Below are positions 25,557-35,033 of a stretch of 64,000 nucleotides of DNA, in pieces; the first letter of the stretch is position 1; every line of letters begins with the position of its first letter. The position numbers and the translations under genes were made by a program. The notes beneath the pieces were generated by a model that did not search any database, was not told where the DNA came from, and was given only the letters and a program-made list of their open reading frames with translations. Source of the DNA: an uncultured Methanomassiliicoccus sp. (GTDB lineage Archaea; Thermoplasmatota; Thermoplasmata; Methanomassiliicoccales; Methanomassiliicoccaceae); NCBI GenBank assembly GCA_905203995.1, contig CAJKXZ010000003.1, positions 161,531 through 225,530 on the forward strand, in the 5' to 3' direction.

Positions 25557-28500
25557 TTATAATCGATAATAATCCCTTGTTGCATAGTTGTCTGTAGATT
25601 CTTCCTCTTCTTCCGGCGGTTGCTCCTTCTTCTTTTTCTGAGGTTCATCCTGCAGAATGCCGGCGTTACGCATCAGCCTGGTGGACATTTCTTCTTTATC
25701 CGTCTTAGGGTAAGGGTGATAATTGTCCTTTTTCAGCTGTGTACGTTCGGCATCGGCAATGCGTTTCATCGCCCATTTTTGATGAATGGTCTTTATCTGT
25801 TTTTCAGACAACACGACTTCTGAACCTTCTTGTTCCTCATCCTCGCCGCTCTTGAAATTGAGGGGGATATGGCAGCGGGGGCAGGAGGCGAAGTTGGAAG
25901 CACATTGCATACACATCAGCGTACCGCATTTGGGACAGGCAGCCACTACCTGCTCATCATGGAAGATACAATTCCTGCCGCGATATTGGGCTGATTTGGT
26001 GTTATAATAAACGTCAACTGCCTTTGAACGGTCAATTGGTTTTTGCGGGGCAGCGTCTTCCGCGGGTTTTTTCTTGAAGAGAGACACTTCTCTTTTGGTT
26101 GTCGTGTTAGCCGCTTCATACCTCATTGGTGCTTCCACTGCTTCTTCACTGTCCCGGTAAGCTGCAGCATTAGAGGAGTTGATAATGGTCATCAACTGGC
26201 GGGCCATATAGATACCAATATCCAGATACTCCATCAGCTTCAAGGTTGTGTGGTATTCGGAAGGCATTGTGAAAGCTGTACGCAGCAGCTTTTCCGTCTC
26301 TTTGTCCGGCGCCTGAGTTGGAAACTTCATGTTGTTGACTTGACTGATGTACGAGAGGATCTTTTTAGCATTGGTTATGTCAGGTTCATCCATTGCTGTA
26401 TATACTTCTGACAAGTAGAGACCCTTGCGTGCATAACGGGGATTTCCCAAGGTTTTGAGGAGAATCTCTTTGGAGACGTTCTCATAGTTCTCAAATTCTT
26501 CAGTAGACATGCTGCTGATGTCTACATCTTCTTTTGAGCGCAGGCGTTCATTCACCAGATCTAAGAAATCATTGGGAATGCCAACATCACGGGCTGCTTC
26601 TTCACGGCTCACACTTCTTGCCCGGCTGTGTTCAAACCGCAATAGTTTTGCGGAATAGGCTTCCGTTTCCTGCTCTTTTATTTTGCCAGTAAGTTCAACA
26701 TTTCCTTCCAGCGCTAATTTAAAGTTGGGATCAATCTGCAATGCTCTTTCAAAGGCATATTTTGATTTATCCAGTTCATTTTTTCGCAGGTAAATACGGC
26801 CTTGTCCCAACCAAGCATATTTATTTTCTAATTCATAATCTAAAATTTTCTGATAACACCGTAAGGCCTCATCATTATCTTCCATTTTTCCCAGCGCTGC
26901 TGCTTTGTTTAGCCAGGCAGCGGTGTTGTGCTCATCAATGGAAAGTGCTTTATCAAAGCTGAAGATTGACTCGGACAGTTTTTCTAATTTAGCTTGTACG
27001 GTTCCGATGTGGGCCCAGAGGGTAGAACTGTTTTTATCAGTTTTAGTTGCTAATAAATAAGCATCTAACGCCTCTTCTAAATGTCCCAGCGATTCTTCTG
27101 CTTTAGCTAATGCCTGATATGTTTCGGAAGTTGTGCTGCCAAATTCCACCGCACGTTTGTAACAGTTTACGGAGGTCTCGCGGTCGTCGAGCTTGTAGTA
27201 GATGTTTCCTTTAACCCGCCAGGCATCAGCATTGCTGGGGTTGAGACTATGTGCCCTGTCCAGCTCATCTAAGGCCCTATCAACATCACCGATGTAGGCG
27301 TAAGTGCGGCCGCGGTCGACATAAAATTCATCATTCTCTGGGTCAATTTTAATCGCCTCGTTAAAGGCCTTTAAAGCGTCATCGACGTTGCCGTTCAAGA
27401 GGAGCGCTTTACCCTTTTTGTCGGCAAGGGTAGCATCTTCTGGTTTGAGTTTCCAGACGTAATCGTACGCATTGGCAGCCGAGAGATAATCTTGTAGCAC
27501 CATGTGCATTTCTGCTTTCTTTTCGGCGGCGATGGTATTTTCTGGTTCAATAGATAAAACGTGATTGTAATCTTCCAATGCATCATCACTGCGTTTGAGG
27601 ATGTGTAACGCATCAGCACGATGGAGGTATGCGGAAATATTCTCGGCGCTCACTTGAATCAAGACACTACAAACATCAATGATGCCCAGGTAATCTTCTT
27701 TGAATTCAAGAATCTCTCTTCTCGATTCTAAAGTACCTTCATCAAAGGGATCGATTTCCAAGACTTTGTTGTACACTTTAAGAGCATCATTAATCCGCTC
27801 CATTTTGCACAGCACATCTCCTTTGTCAATCAAGGTCGCTTTGTCTTCTGGATCATATTTGAGAATTTGATTGCAGGTTGCAAGCAGGTCAGAAGGTCTG
27901 TCTAATTCTTTCAATGATTCTTTCTTATCAATGATCGCGCCAACATCTTTGTATCCTGCGGAAAGTGCTTTATCGAAGCAGCTCACCGCTTCCACATGCA
28001 TTCCTAGTTTGGCAAACGATTTTCCTTCCATAGTATAGACTTGTAAATTAGTATTGTCAATCTGGATATAGCGGTCAAAACAATCGATGGCGTTCTCATG
28101 CTGACCCAGCGCGGCATAAGCTACGCCTTTGTTATACAAGACAAAAAGATCATCAGGACACAGCTCTAACGCTTTGTCATAGGATTTTAGTGATTCTTCA
28201 TATTTATTATCTGAAGCTAAAGCCAGAGCATGAGCGCACCATACATCTTTATTCAGGGGATCGATTCTTAAAGCTTCATTAAGAGCCTCAGCTGCTTCGG
28301 AGAATCGGAATAAGCCGTATAACGAATCACCTTTGATTCTCCAAAATGCTGCATCTTCTGGGAAGCGGATCGTTCCTTCTGAAGCAAGCTCCAGACTGCG
28401 GTCAAACATCTTCTCTGAAAATAATTCAATACATAAATTATGGAAGGCAATGGTGTTATCTGGATCTAAGGCTAAAACCTCTTCATAATAGCTGATAGAT

Positions 28501-29999
28501 TCAGCCGGTTTGCCCGTGCGGTCATAAGCTATTGCGCAGTCTAAAAGCCCCTCGATATTTTCTGGATCGAGCTTGACAATCTCTAAGGCAATATTGAGCA
28601 CATCCTTATCACGGCCATCGCCTTTGTATGCATCTTTCAGCGCTTCTAAGACTTTCTGTTCGCCAGGGAAATTCTTTGATGCTTTTTCTAAAATCCTGAT
28701 GGCGTCGGCATAATGCTGGATCGCATTGTATGCCACACCAGTTTCATACATCGCCTCCAGATCATCAGGCATTATGTTCAATACCGCTTCAATATTTTTT
28801 ATTGTTTCTTCATTAATTCCAATTGAAATTGAAATGTTTTTACGTTTGACCAGTAAGCCAAAATCATCAGGGAAAGAAAGCAAAGCAGACTCTGCTTTAT
28901 CCAGAGCGTCTTCAAGGCGATGCAGTTTGACTAGGGAATCGATGATTGCGTAGCAATACTGAATATTAGCATCATATTGCATCAATTGATAACATATGGA
29001 AATGACTTCTTCCCATTTATTCTGAGTAAGAACTGTACGGTATACGCCTTCCATGGCTTCTAAGCATTTTTCATCCTTGGCGAAAACTTCTTTATACAAC
29101 TCTTCGGCCTTTTCTACCATGCCCATTGATTCAAAGGCGGAAGCCAATTCTAGCTTGATATCATTTCTTTCGGGATCGTTACTAATGGCCCTTTTGTAAT
29201 ATTCAATCGATTTTTCAACCGGTTCACAAGCGCGGATAGTCTTTGCTTTCCCAAGGTTTCCTTCAACGGAATTGGGGTCGATCTTGAGAACTTCATCATA
29301 GACTTTAGATGCCTCGATGTATTGTTTTTCAGTTCTCATCAAGTCGGCGGTGAGAAGCATGGCTTGAATATCGCCGGGAGAGTGATCAAGAACATAATCT
29401 AAAGTCTGAATTGATTCGGAACTCTGTCCCGAATTCATCAGCACTTCTGCTTTCTTAGTTCCCCACAGCGTAGGGTCTTCATATTCCATTAGCAGATCGT
29501 AGGGTGGTAGGTAACTGGGATTATTTTCGACAAGCTGTTTTGCTTCAGCCACTGCTTCTTCGACTTTTCCGAGCTTAGAGAGTACAACAGCATGATCCGC
29601 GAGTACTTTTTCACCATCATTGCCCAACGCAATGATGGCCTCAATGGATGTCAAAGCGTCATCATACTGGCTTTTAGCAGATTCTGCCTGGAATTTGTTA
29701 TACCATGCTGCTTCTAGACTTGAATCAACTTGGATTGCTTTATTTGAAGCAATGATGACACCATCGTAGTCTTCAGTTTTCAGGAGTAGAGAAGACAGCT
29801 TCAATAAACACTCAGGGAATTGAGGATATTCTTTGAAATCTTCATCTTCTTTAAATAAAAGGTCCTTGGCATTGTTTATCTGCTCAGAGACCTCTTTCAG
29901 CTCGCCAGCTTCTAATGCTGTTTCTGCATTTTCAATAGCTTTGCTAGCTTTTTGGAGATTCTTAGCTTCTTTATCTCTTAATGATTCAATAAATCCCAT
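25557..29999 (-). CDS. Giant tetratricopeptide-repeat protein with C-terminal zinc-binding module
   Basis: About 1480 residues. Residues 1 to about 1170 are made almost entirely of TPR units (roughly 30 copies of the 34-residue W/L-G-Y-A-F-A-P pattern, for example AWLNKAAALGKMEDNDEALRCY is one, quoted here only for its shape). A charged helical linker follows. A Cys/His-rich module near residue 1370 reads CIFH, CPKC, CMQC, CPRC, like a B-box or RING-related zinc fold, and the C-terminal tail is Lys/Glu-rich. No signal peptide or membrane segment is visible. ATG 29999 (MGFIESLRDKEA) is chosen because GGTGG lies before it. The role is presumably a scaffold for protein complexes; partners are unknown. 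Confidence 0.75.
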   Translation of the reverse strand: MGFIESLRDKEAKNLQKASKAIENAETALEAGELKEVSEQINNAKDLLFKEDEDFKEYPQFPECLLKLSSLLLKTEDYDGVIIASNKAIQVDSSLEAAWYNKFQAESAKSQYDDALTSIEAIIALGNDGEKVLADHAVVLSKLGKVEEAVAEAKQLVENNPSYLPPYDLLMEYEDPTLWGTKKAEVLMNSGQSSESIQTLDYVLDHSPGDIQAMLLTADLMRTEKQYIEASKVYDEVLKIDPNSVEGNLGKAKTIRACEPVEKSIEYYKRAISNDPERNDIKLELASAFESMGMVEKAEELYKEVFAKDEKCLEAMEGVYRTVLTQNKWEEVISICYQLMQYDANIQYCYAIIDSLVKLHRLEDALDKAESALLSFPDDFGLLVKRKNISISIGINEETIKNIEAVLNIMPDDLEAMYETGVAYNAIQHYADAIRILEKASKNFPGEQKVLEALKDAYKGDGRDKDVLNIALEIVKLDPENIEGLLDCAIAYDRTGKPAESISYYEEVLALDPDNTIAFHNLCIELFSEKMFDRSLELASEGTIRFPEDAAFWRIKGDSLYGLFRFSEAAEALNEALRIDPLNKDVWCAHALALASDNKYEESLKSYDKALELCPDDLFVLYNKGVAYAALGQHENAIDCFDRYIQIDNTNLQVYTMEGKSFAKLGMHVEAVSCFDKALSAGYKDVGAIIDKKESLKELDRPSDLLATCNQILKYDPEDKATLIDKGDVLCKMERINDALKVYNKVLEIDPFDEGTLESRREILEFKEDYLGIIDVCSVLIQVSAENISAYLHRADALHILKRSDDALEDYNHVLSIEPENTIAAEKKAEMHMVLQDYLSAANAYDYVWKLKPEDATLADKKGKALLLNGNVDDALKAFNEAIKIDPENDEFYVDRGRTYAYIGDVDRALDELDRAHSLNPSNADAWRVKGNIYYKLDDRETSVNCYKRAVEFGSTTSETYQALAKAEESLGHLEEALDAYLLATKTDKNSSTLWAHIGTVQAKLEKLSESIFSFDKALSIDEHNTAAWLNKAAALGKMEDNDEALRCYQKILDYELENKYAWLGQGRIYLRKNELDKSKYAFERALQIDPNFKLALEGNVELTGKIKEQETEAYSAKLLRFEHSRARSVSREEAARDVGIPNDFLDLVNERLRSKEDVDISSMSTEEFENYENVSKEILLKTLGNPRYARKGLYLSEVYTAMDEPDITNAKKILSYISQVNNMKFPTQAPDKETEKLLRTAFTMPSEYHTTLKLMEYLDIGIYMARQLMTIINSSNAAAYRDSEEAVEAPMRYEAANTTTKREVSLFKKKPAEDAAPQKPIDRSKAVDVYYNTKSAQYRGRNCIFHDEQVVAACPKCGTLMCMQCASNFASCPRCHIPLNFKSGEDEEQEGSEVVLSEKQIKTIHQKWAMKRIADAERTQLKKDNYHPYPKTDKEEMSTRLMRNAGILQDEPQKKKKEQPPEEEEESTDNYATRDYYRL

Positions 30000-30179
30000 C
30001 CAACCACCGAGTGGCATGGTATCACGATAGGGGGTCAAAAAGCTTTGCAAAAAATGAACCCCGTCTGCAAATGGTCTGACAAGTTTTATACGCCATAAAT
30101 GGCCTCGCTCTGGACTCTTTTCCCAATCACCGACGTCAGTATAGAAATACTTAAATATAACATCAATTTATACAGAAAT

Positions 30180-30199
30180 TTGTCTGACTTTTGTCTGAC
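30180..30199. repeat. Tandem TTGTCTGAC direct repeat
   Basis: Two copies of TTGTCTGAC start 11 bases apart (30180 and 30191), so they lie on the same DNA face. They sit about 180 bases before the TATA box of the surface-protein gene. I suggest a regulator binding site; no regulator is known. Confidence 0.4.
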
Positions 30200-30356
30200 A
30201 AACGCATGATGGGATGCAAAAAACACTAGCTGTGCATTCATGCTTCATAGGATGGGATGAAGTCTGATTGTCATTAGCAAAATGCACATGGGGGACAGGA
30301 TGGGGTCCCCAAAACATGTTTATCTTTCTAATCTTGCCAGACATATTTCTAACCAC

Positions 30357-30366
30357 TAACTTATAT
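30357..30366 (+). promoter_or_regulatory. TATA box of the surface-protein gene
   Basis: AACTTATATC lies about 55 bases before the ATG. A 9-bp hairpin (CCCTCGTTT with AAATGAGGG, 30384-30405) and GGGAGGGA follow it in the predicted leader. Confidence 0.5.
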
Positions 30367-30383
30367 CGTATCTTTTCTATACA

Positions 30384-30410
30384 CCCTCGTTTCCAAAAAT
30401 GAGGGAGGGA
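30384..30410 (+). promoter_or_regulatory. Leader hairpin abutting the Shine-Dalgarno sequence
   Basis: CCCTCGTTT (30384-30392) pairs with AAATGAGGG (30397-30405), with one G-T pair. The 3' arm overlaps the first GGG of the ribosome-binding region GGGAGGGA (30403-30410), five bases before the ATG at 30415. It could moderate translation or stabilise the message. Confidence 0.4.
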
Positions 30411-30414
30411 ACAC

Positions 30415-32718
30415 ATGTCTAGAAAATTATCAATGGCTATCGTAATCTTAATCGTGGCAGTCATTGTAATTGGTGTAGCAGTCTACTATGTTGCTTCCGA
30501 CGATGATACAAAAGACACTTACCGTTTGTCTTTTGAAAGCAATGGAGGATCAACTTTATCCTCTATGGAAGTCGATAAAACTTCACCTGTTATCGCGCCA
30601 GCTGATCCAACAAAACCGGGATCAGAGTTCATTGGCTGGTATACAGATGAAGGTCTCACCGCACCTTTTGCATTTAACCAACCGCCATCTGAAAGTCTCA
30701 CTCTTTATGCCAAATGGGCGCCAGTCCTTGAATTGGATGAAGATGAATTTGAACAAGCTATCAACGATCCAGACAACATTACCTATGTGTTTGGAGATGG
30801 TACTCAAGAATCAATTGCGATCAACGGCAGTGATTTACTGAAATTGATCTATTCTGATTTAGAGACACTTACCTTAAAAACTTCCAACGGCTATGTCGTT
30901 GTTGATCTTGAAGATCTGCAAGATGATGTTAAGCTCACTAACGATTCAGTACTTCGTTTCTCAATCTCAGTCGGCAATAAATCAGCCTTGACTGCTGAAG
31001 AAGCTGACATTATCGGAGACAGACCTTTCTATAATGTTATTTTCTCGATTGATAAAATAAGTGTGACTGATCCTGGTGATTTCATCACACTTTATCTAAA
31101 CTACAATTTACAGAATGGAGAAAACCCTTCCAAACTGGAAGTTTATGTAATCTCCAGTGATGGTTCAGTAAGTAAAATCGATACGGATTATCTCGCTTCA
31201 ATGAATTTAATTGAATGCGATCCGGATCATTTTTCATACTTCATCATAACTTATGACGGGCTGCAGTGGCCTAATATGTTTGGCTTAAACATTCCTCCAG
31301 CTTCGGAGAGAGTGGATGAATATTTCCAGTCAAATATCTTAAATGGATTTGCTGATTACTTGCCGGATGAACTCCCACAAGAAGTGCTGAAGTATTTTGA
31401 CTTTACAAAATTCGACTGGGAAATCCAATCAGCGACGGTTGAGGATTATTCACAAGCACGTTATGACGAATACGTCAAATCAATAGAAGCTAGCGGATTC
31501 ACCAAGTCGCCAGTGTTTTCATCATTACTTCAGGCTTCAGAGGATGATAATTCCTTCTGGGTAGGAACGAAAACTGTCGGTGGTGTCGATTATCTGATCT
31601 TCATCGATCTTTCAACAGATGATGGTTTTGCTGACGAACTTTCGGTATCACTCATCAACTTCGATCCTTTAAAGGAACTTGGAATTTCCATCAATGATCT
31701 CACGGGACCAAGTGCTAATTGGATCGATCAGCTAGCCGGTTTCCAGATTCCTGAGCCGTATGTTAATGCTGGTTATGAGACCTATGCAGACCTTTCCTTC
31801 CATGGTTCAGCCTTGGCAGATTTAATCAGCGACATTATTGTTGAAAAGAACTTAACTCCTGAGGAACAGGCAGAACTAGATGCTGGACTCAAGGTGCTAA
31901 ACAGCATTCAGGGCAATATCGGCTATCTTGAACTAATTGCTCCATACAGTAAATTAACACCTGACGTCATTGCGCAAGAAATCAACAGCATCCAAGAGAA
32001 AAATGGCCTGAAATACGTCAATTTACTCTTTGATGAAGACGGTATAACTTCACCAGTGGTTCTTACCAAGACCCTTAAAGTTGTCGATGGACAGCTTACT
32101 TTCGAAGATCTGATCATCATCAGTTGGTCACCTGTGTATTTTGCCGATCTCTATGAACTGAACATCATCGCGATCGACTCTGCATTCACGCTGGATATTG
32201 GCGCTTTAGAGATTCCCGGCATTGCGCTCAACAAGCTACTCTTTGGAGAAGCCTGGGAAGAGACCGTTGCCGGTTGCCAACTTCCTGTGCCCTTTGAGGG
32301 TGCTACCGCCAACGTGCTCATCGATCTCTCGATTAATAGCGATGCACTTTTGGCTAGTTTAAAAAGCATGATCGCCGAATATAATCTGGATCCAGATCTT
32401 ATCGAATCCTTGGAAGAAAGTCTAGCTAGTCTCTATGGTCTCAATGGTGACCTCGGCATGGTTTCCCTTGCCAACGAAAAGCTCACCCACAGTTCTGTAA
32501 ATGAATATGTGCAAAAGCTTACCGAGGCAAATTCAGGATTCATCAAGGTCATTGATGAGAGTGATGATTCGGAGCACCTATGGGTACTTACAAAATCAGA
32601 TTTTGCTACTGGTACTGTTGAATGCATAATTCAGATTTCATGGGTTGCTTTCCAGATGAACGGTGTTGATAACTACTCAATAGGGATCACCATCCTGAAC
32701 AACCACAGCGATCTTTGA
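30415..32718 (+). CDS. InlB-repeat surface protein with internal repeats
   Basis: A 767-residue membrane-anchored surface protein. Residues 5-27 are a single hydrophobic segment (signal-anchor type). Residues 38-101 are one Listeria-Bacteroides/InlB B-repeat (FESNGGSTL, PTKPGSEFIGWYTDE, LYAKW), a module common in gut microbes. The rest lacks a named domain, but three related units of about 150-180 residues can be aligned by eye, starting near residues 330, 443 and 621. The strongest match is FQIPEPY/CQLPVPF followed by DLSFHGSAL/DLSINSDAL. There is no C-terminal anchor. It may bind host or microbial surfaces, which is inference. A hairpin terminator follows. Confidence 0.7.
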   Translation: MSRKLSMAIVILIVAVIVIGVAVYYVASDDDTKDTYRLSFESNGGSTLSSMEVDKTSPVIAPADPTKPGSEFIGWYTDEGLTAPFAFNQPPSESLTLYAKWAPVLELDEDEFEQAINDPDNITYVFGDGTQESIAINGSDLLKLIYSDLETLTLKTSNGYVVVDLEDLQDDVKLTNDSVLRFSISVGNKSALTAEEADIIGDRPFYNVIFSIDKISVTDPGDFITLYLNYNLQNGENPSKLEVYVISSDGSVSKIDTDYLASMNLIECDPDHFSYFIITYDGLQWPNMFGLNIPPASERVDEYFQSNILNGFADYLPDELPQEVLKYFDFTKFDWEIQSATVEDYSQARYDEYVKSIEASGFTKSPVFSSLLQASEDDNSFWVGTKTVGGVDYLIFIDLSTDDGFADELSVSLINFDPLKELGISINDLTGPSANWIDQLAGFQIPEPYVNAGYETYADLSFHGSALADLISDIIVEKNLTPEEQAELDAGLKVLNSIQGNIGYLELIAPYSKLTPDVIAQEINSIQEKNGLKYVNLLFDEDGITSPVVLTKTLKVVDGQLTFEDLIIISWSPVYFADLYELNIIAIDSAFTLDIGALEIPGIALNKLLFGEAWEETVAGCQLPVPFEGATANVLIDLSINSDALLASLKSMIAEYNLDPDLIESLEESLASLYGLNGDLGMVSLANEKLTHSSVNEYVQKLTEANSGFIKVIDESDDSEHLWVLTKSDFATGTVECIIQISWVAFQMNGVDNYSIGITILNNHSDL

Positions 32719-32731
32719 AAAGCGCAATCAT

Positions 32732-32762
32732 AAAGGCCTTTGGCCTTTATTTTATTTTTTTA
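32732..32762 (+). terminator. Hairpin plus T-run after the surface-protein gene
   Basis: AAAGGCC and GGCCTTT pair around TTT, then ATTTTATTTTTTT. The stem is nearly the same as the one at 2814, which may be this genome's common terminator type. Confidence 0.7.
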
Positions 32763-32832
32763 TCCAGCAGTTCTTTGTATTGTTTTCAGCACTCAGATAT
32801 GGGCTATCCTAAGATGCTACTCTAACAAAAGT

Positions 32833-32841
32833 CTTATAAAG
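32833..32841 (+). promoter_or_regulatory. TATA box of tRNA-Gly
   Basis: CTTATAAAG ends 25 bases before the first base of the tRNA, the standard archaeal position. Confidence 0.6.
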
Positions 32842-32865
32842 GAACTGGGAATAAGGGTGGAATAC

Positions 32866-32938
32866 GCAAGCGTGATCTAGTTGGTTAGGATTTTAGCCTT
32901 CCAAGCTAACTGCCCGGGTTCGAATCCCGGCGCTTGCA
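32866..32938 (+). tRNA. tRNA-Gly(UCC)
   Basis: The 73-nt sequence folds as a full cloverleaf. Acceptor stem GCAAGCG/CGCTTGC, D arm with AGTTGGTTA, anticodon stem TTAGC/GCTAA with loop CTTCCAA (anticodon TCC), and T arm CCGGG/CCCGG around TTCGAAT. Discriminator A at 32938; CCA is not encoded. A T-rich stretch follows. Confidence 0.93.
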
Positions 32939-32998
32939 CTCTTTTATATCTATTTTAAGCTGGAGCTGCACTGCTTTTGGTTTTATCAGTAATGCGTT

Positions 32999-34108
32999 TT
33001 ATACAGAAGGCGGTAGCAAGTAAGTCATTGAGTATTCCGTCAATAACTTCTTCATAAGTTCTAGTTCAACTTTCTGGCCTCCGCCTTGTTTCTTAGCTAA
33101 ACGGTAAAATTCTCTGATTTCATTGTCTAAGAACAGATCGTTTTCAAATTTTAAGCGATAGGCAATCCGCACATATTTGGCAGTAAGATTGTATTTTGCA
33201 AGGATCTGGATATCTTTTTTATTCTCATTATATAAAGTCTCAATGCCGCTTTTATCCGTTCCCCTGCTCATTTTGTTTAGCAGCAACAGGCATACTGCAA
33301 AATCATGAAGTGTTTTATTGGTTTCAGCTGTATTCTTAATTACATTTTCCAGCTCTTGTTGGGCTTCTTCTACCTTTCCACAGTGGAGCAGATACTCTGC
33401 TCGATTGAAGCGTAATTCGTCAAGGAAAGGCGTGGACCCGTCAACTTCAGGAATTTCAAAGATTTCTGCCGGCATCTCATCCACGCGGTAGCCTTTGAGG
33501 GTCAGCAGTGTTAATTCTTGCGATTTTTCAAACAATTCTTTTGCCGCATTATTCTTTTTGAATAGTCTGAGAATCATCCCGTCATTGTAAACTCCCCGGT
33601 TGTGAATAGGAAACGCATTAGACAGGGTGATAAAGATGCCAACAATCGTCATCGTGTAAAAAAATACCTGAAGGGGAGCATTATGCAGACGATTCATGAG
33701 TATTGCTGATACAATCGTCAGGAGCGCAGTGGCGAGAACACCGCCCATTACATAAAGTGTATAGGATTTGTTTTCTGCTGTTTTAGGATGCATCAGATTG
33801 GCACCAAAGGTTCCAGGAATGCTCATTTTGTTGTGAACATATTTTCCATTAACTTTAATAAATGTGTAGCCAAAGATGGAAAATACATCTAGTTTATATC
33901 CAGACAACATTCCAAAAAATACATGCCCTAACTCATGGATGAAGGCATGGATCATTATTGACAGGGTCACGCCTATTAAAAAGATCAGGGGCCACATCTC
34001 AAAAGCAGTAAACTCCACGATTGTGCTTTTAGTGAGATATACAAAAATAATCATTAAGGCTAGTGATAAGATCAATGGTGCTGCGCGTCCTGCAGATCCT
34101 TTCTTCAC
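32999..34108 (-). CDS. M50-family membrane metalloprotease (site-2 protease-like)
   Basis: About 369 residues. The N-terminal half has several transmembrane segments (about 10-27, 38-60, 120-140, 150-170). The zinc motif HELGH is at about residue 60 in IHAFIHELGHVFFG, and a later polar motif NAFPIHNRGVYNDG supplies the expected third-ligand Asp in the NxxPxxxxDG-type region. The C-terminal half (about 190-369) is soluble, helical and TPR-like. Site-2 proteases cut membrane-bound regulators or process signal peptides. The start is GTG at 34108; no good ribosome-binding site is visible. Confidence 0.72.
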   Translation of the reverse strand: MKKGSAGRAAPLILSLALMIIFVYLTKSTIVEFTAFEMWPLIFLIGVTLSIMIHAFIHELGHVFFGMLSGYKLDVFSIFGYTFIKVNGKYVHNKMSIPGTFGANLMHPKTAENKSYTLYVMGGVLATALLTIVSAILMNRLHNAPLQVFFYTMTIVGIFITLSNAFPIHNRGVYNDGMILRLFKKNNAAKELFEKSQELTLLTLKGYRVDEMPAEIFEIPEVDGSTPFLDELRFNRAEYLLHCGKVEEAQQELENVIKNTAETNKTLHDFAVCLLLLNKMSRGTDKSGIETLYNENKKDIQILAKYNLTAKYVRIAYRLKFENDLFLDNEIREFYRLAKKQGGGQKVELELMKKLLTEYSMTYLLPPSV

Positions 34109-34143
34109 GCAGCCGCATGATTGGAATACTACTTAGATTTTAT

Positions 34144-34494
34144 TTAATCATGAGTTATTGGCTCATATTCAAGGTGCGCTTCAATATCTGTTGCTTCCAG
34201 TTTAAAGATGACTGGCCTTAAGCCATCGTTGCAGCTGCAGATCGCCACTCCCGGCTCTTTTATCCAATCGCCATGGTAAAAGAGGTGTTCGCCGGTACCG
34301 TGAGCCAGAGCAAAGGCGTATTGATAAATGGCTTTCCAAGCTTCATCACAAAATCCTTCTGGTTTGGCATAATCTGCATAAAACACCTGTCCCGGACGCA
34401 TCATCGGACAGGCTGTCAAACCCTCTGCGCCATATATCTCTGCCAGTTCTTTATCGAAGGTAGTTTTTAAGACTGTTATCTTGACCTTTTTCAT
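34144..34494 (-). CDS. TIGR04076-type small conserved protein
   Basis: A 116-residue protein resembling the TIGR04076 family of small Cys-containing proteins found in anaerobes. Visible features are MKKVKITVLKTTF at the start, CPMMRPGQVFY, the HGTGEHLFYHGDW segment and CSCNDGLRPVIFKLEA. The function of the family is unknown. ATG 34494 is used, because GTGAGAAG precedes it and the upstream in-frame residues fall in the promoter. Confidence 0.6.
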   Translation of the reverse strand: MKKVKITVLKTTFDKELAEIYGAEGLTACPMMRPGQVFYADYAKPEGFCDEAWKAIYQYAFALAHGTGEHLFYHGDWIKEPGVAICSCNDGLRPVIFKLEATDIEAHLEYEPITHD

Positions 34495-34614
34495 CTTCTC
34501 ACAACTACACTCTGATTGATCTTGGATTATATAAGGCAAAACGTAACTATTTATATTGGATATAACATCCAACTATTCAACAGTAGGTTTACCATCTACT
34601 CATCTCCTAAACGG

Positions 34615-34639
34615 CCCATTCTTTCCGGCAAGGAATGGG
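34615..34639. other. Strong isolated hairpin, role unknown
   Basis: CCCATTCTTT pairs with AAGGAATGGG (one G-T) around CCGGC. It lies between divergent genes, is not followed by a T-run, and is therefore unlikely to be a plain terminator. It could be a leader element of the 106-residue gene starting at 34713. Confidence 0.4.
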
Positions 34640-34712
34640 TCTCCTCCAAAAATTAGATTTTTGTCATGTAGACGTACTATTTTTACTACTACTTCTTCCC
34701 AATAGTTCCCGT

Positions 34713-35033
34713 ATGAACTTAGAAGCGACGACTACTCGGCAGGAGTTATATCGCGAATTAAATGAGAGTCTCAAAGCAACCATTGAGAGTGCCAGATCTA
34801 AGTTGACCATTGATGAAATCATTGACGTGGCGACATTTTATGAAGACTCTTTTTTAGATAATCTTCGACGCGATGACGAATCTGCGACTATGTCTAACAT
34901 TGAATTTGTAAACAAGATCTCTGACCGGGAGTGGATCGACTACATACGCTATATGAAGGAACTTTTGGCTGAGCTAAACGATCGCTCCGCTGATCATTAT
35001 GAATTAAACAAGCTCCTCGACGAGTTAAATTAA
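34713..35033 (+). CDS. Small acidic helical protein of unknown function
   Basis: About 106 residues, strongly helical and acidic, with no motif I recognise (ELYRELNESLKATIE, IRYMKELLAELND). I use ATG 34713. The earlier in-frame start at 34635 adds a hydrophobic stretch encoded by the hairpin region and looks unlikely. The 3' end overlaps the broken ATPase gene by four bases. Confidence 0.45.
   Translation: MNLEATTTRQELYRELNESLKATIESARSKLTIDEIIDVATFYEDSFLDNLRRDDESATMSNIEFVNKISDREWIDYIRYMKELLAELNDRSADHYELNKLLDELN

Larger units (their letters stand above)
30000..30414. other. Divergent promoter region between the TPR and surface-protein genes
   Basis: This 415-bp spacer holds the TPR upstream region, two TTGTCTGAC direct repeats, a GGGGAC/GTCCCC inverted repeat (30291-30310), two GATGGGATG copies, and the TATA box, leader hairpin and Shine-Dalgarno sequence of the surface-protein gene. 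The density of repeats suggests operator sites. Confidence 0.45.
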
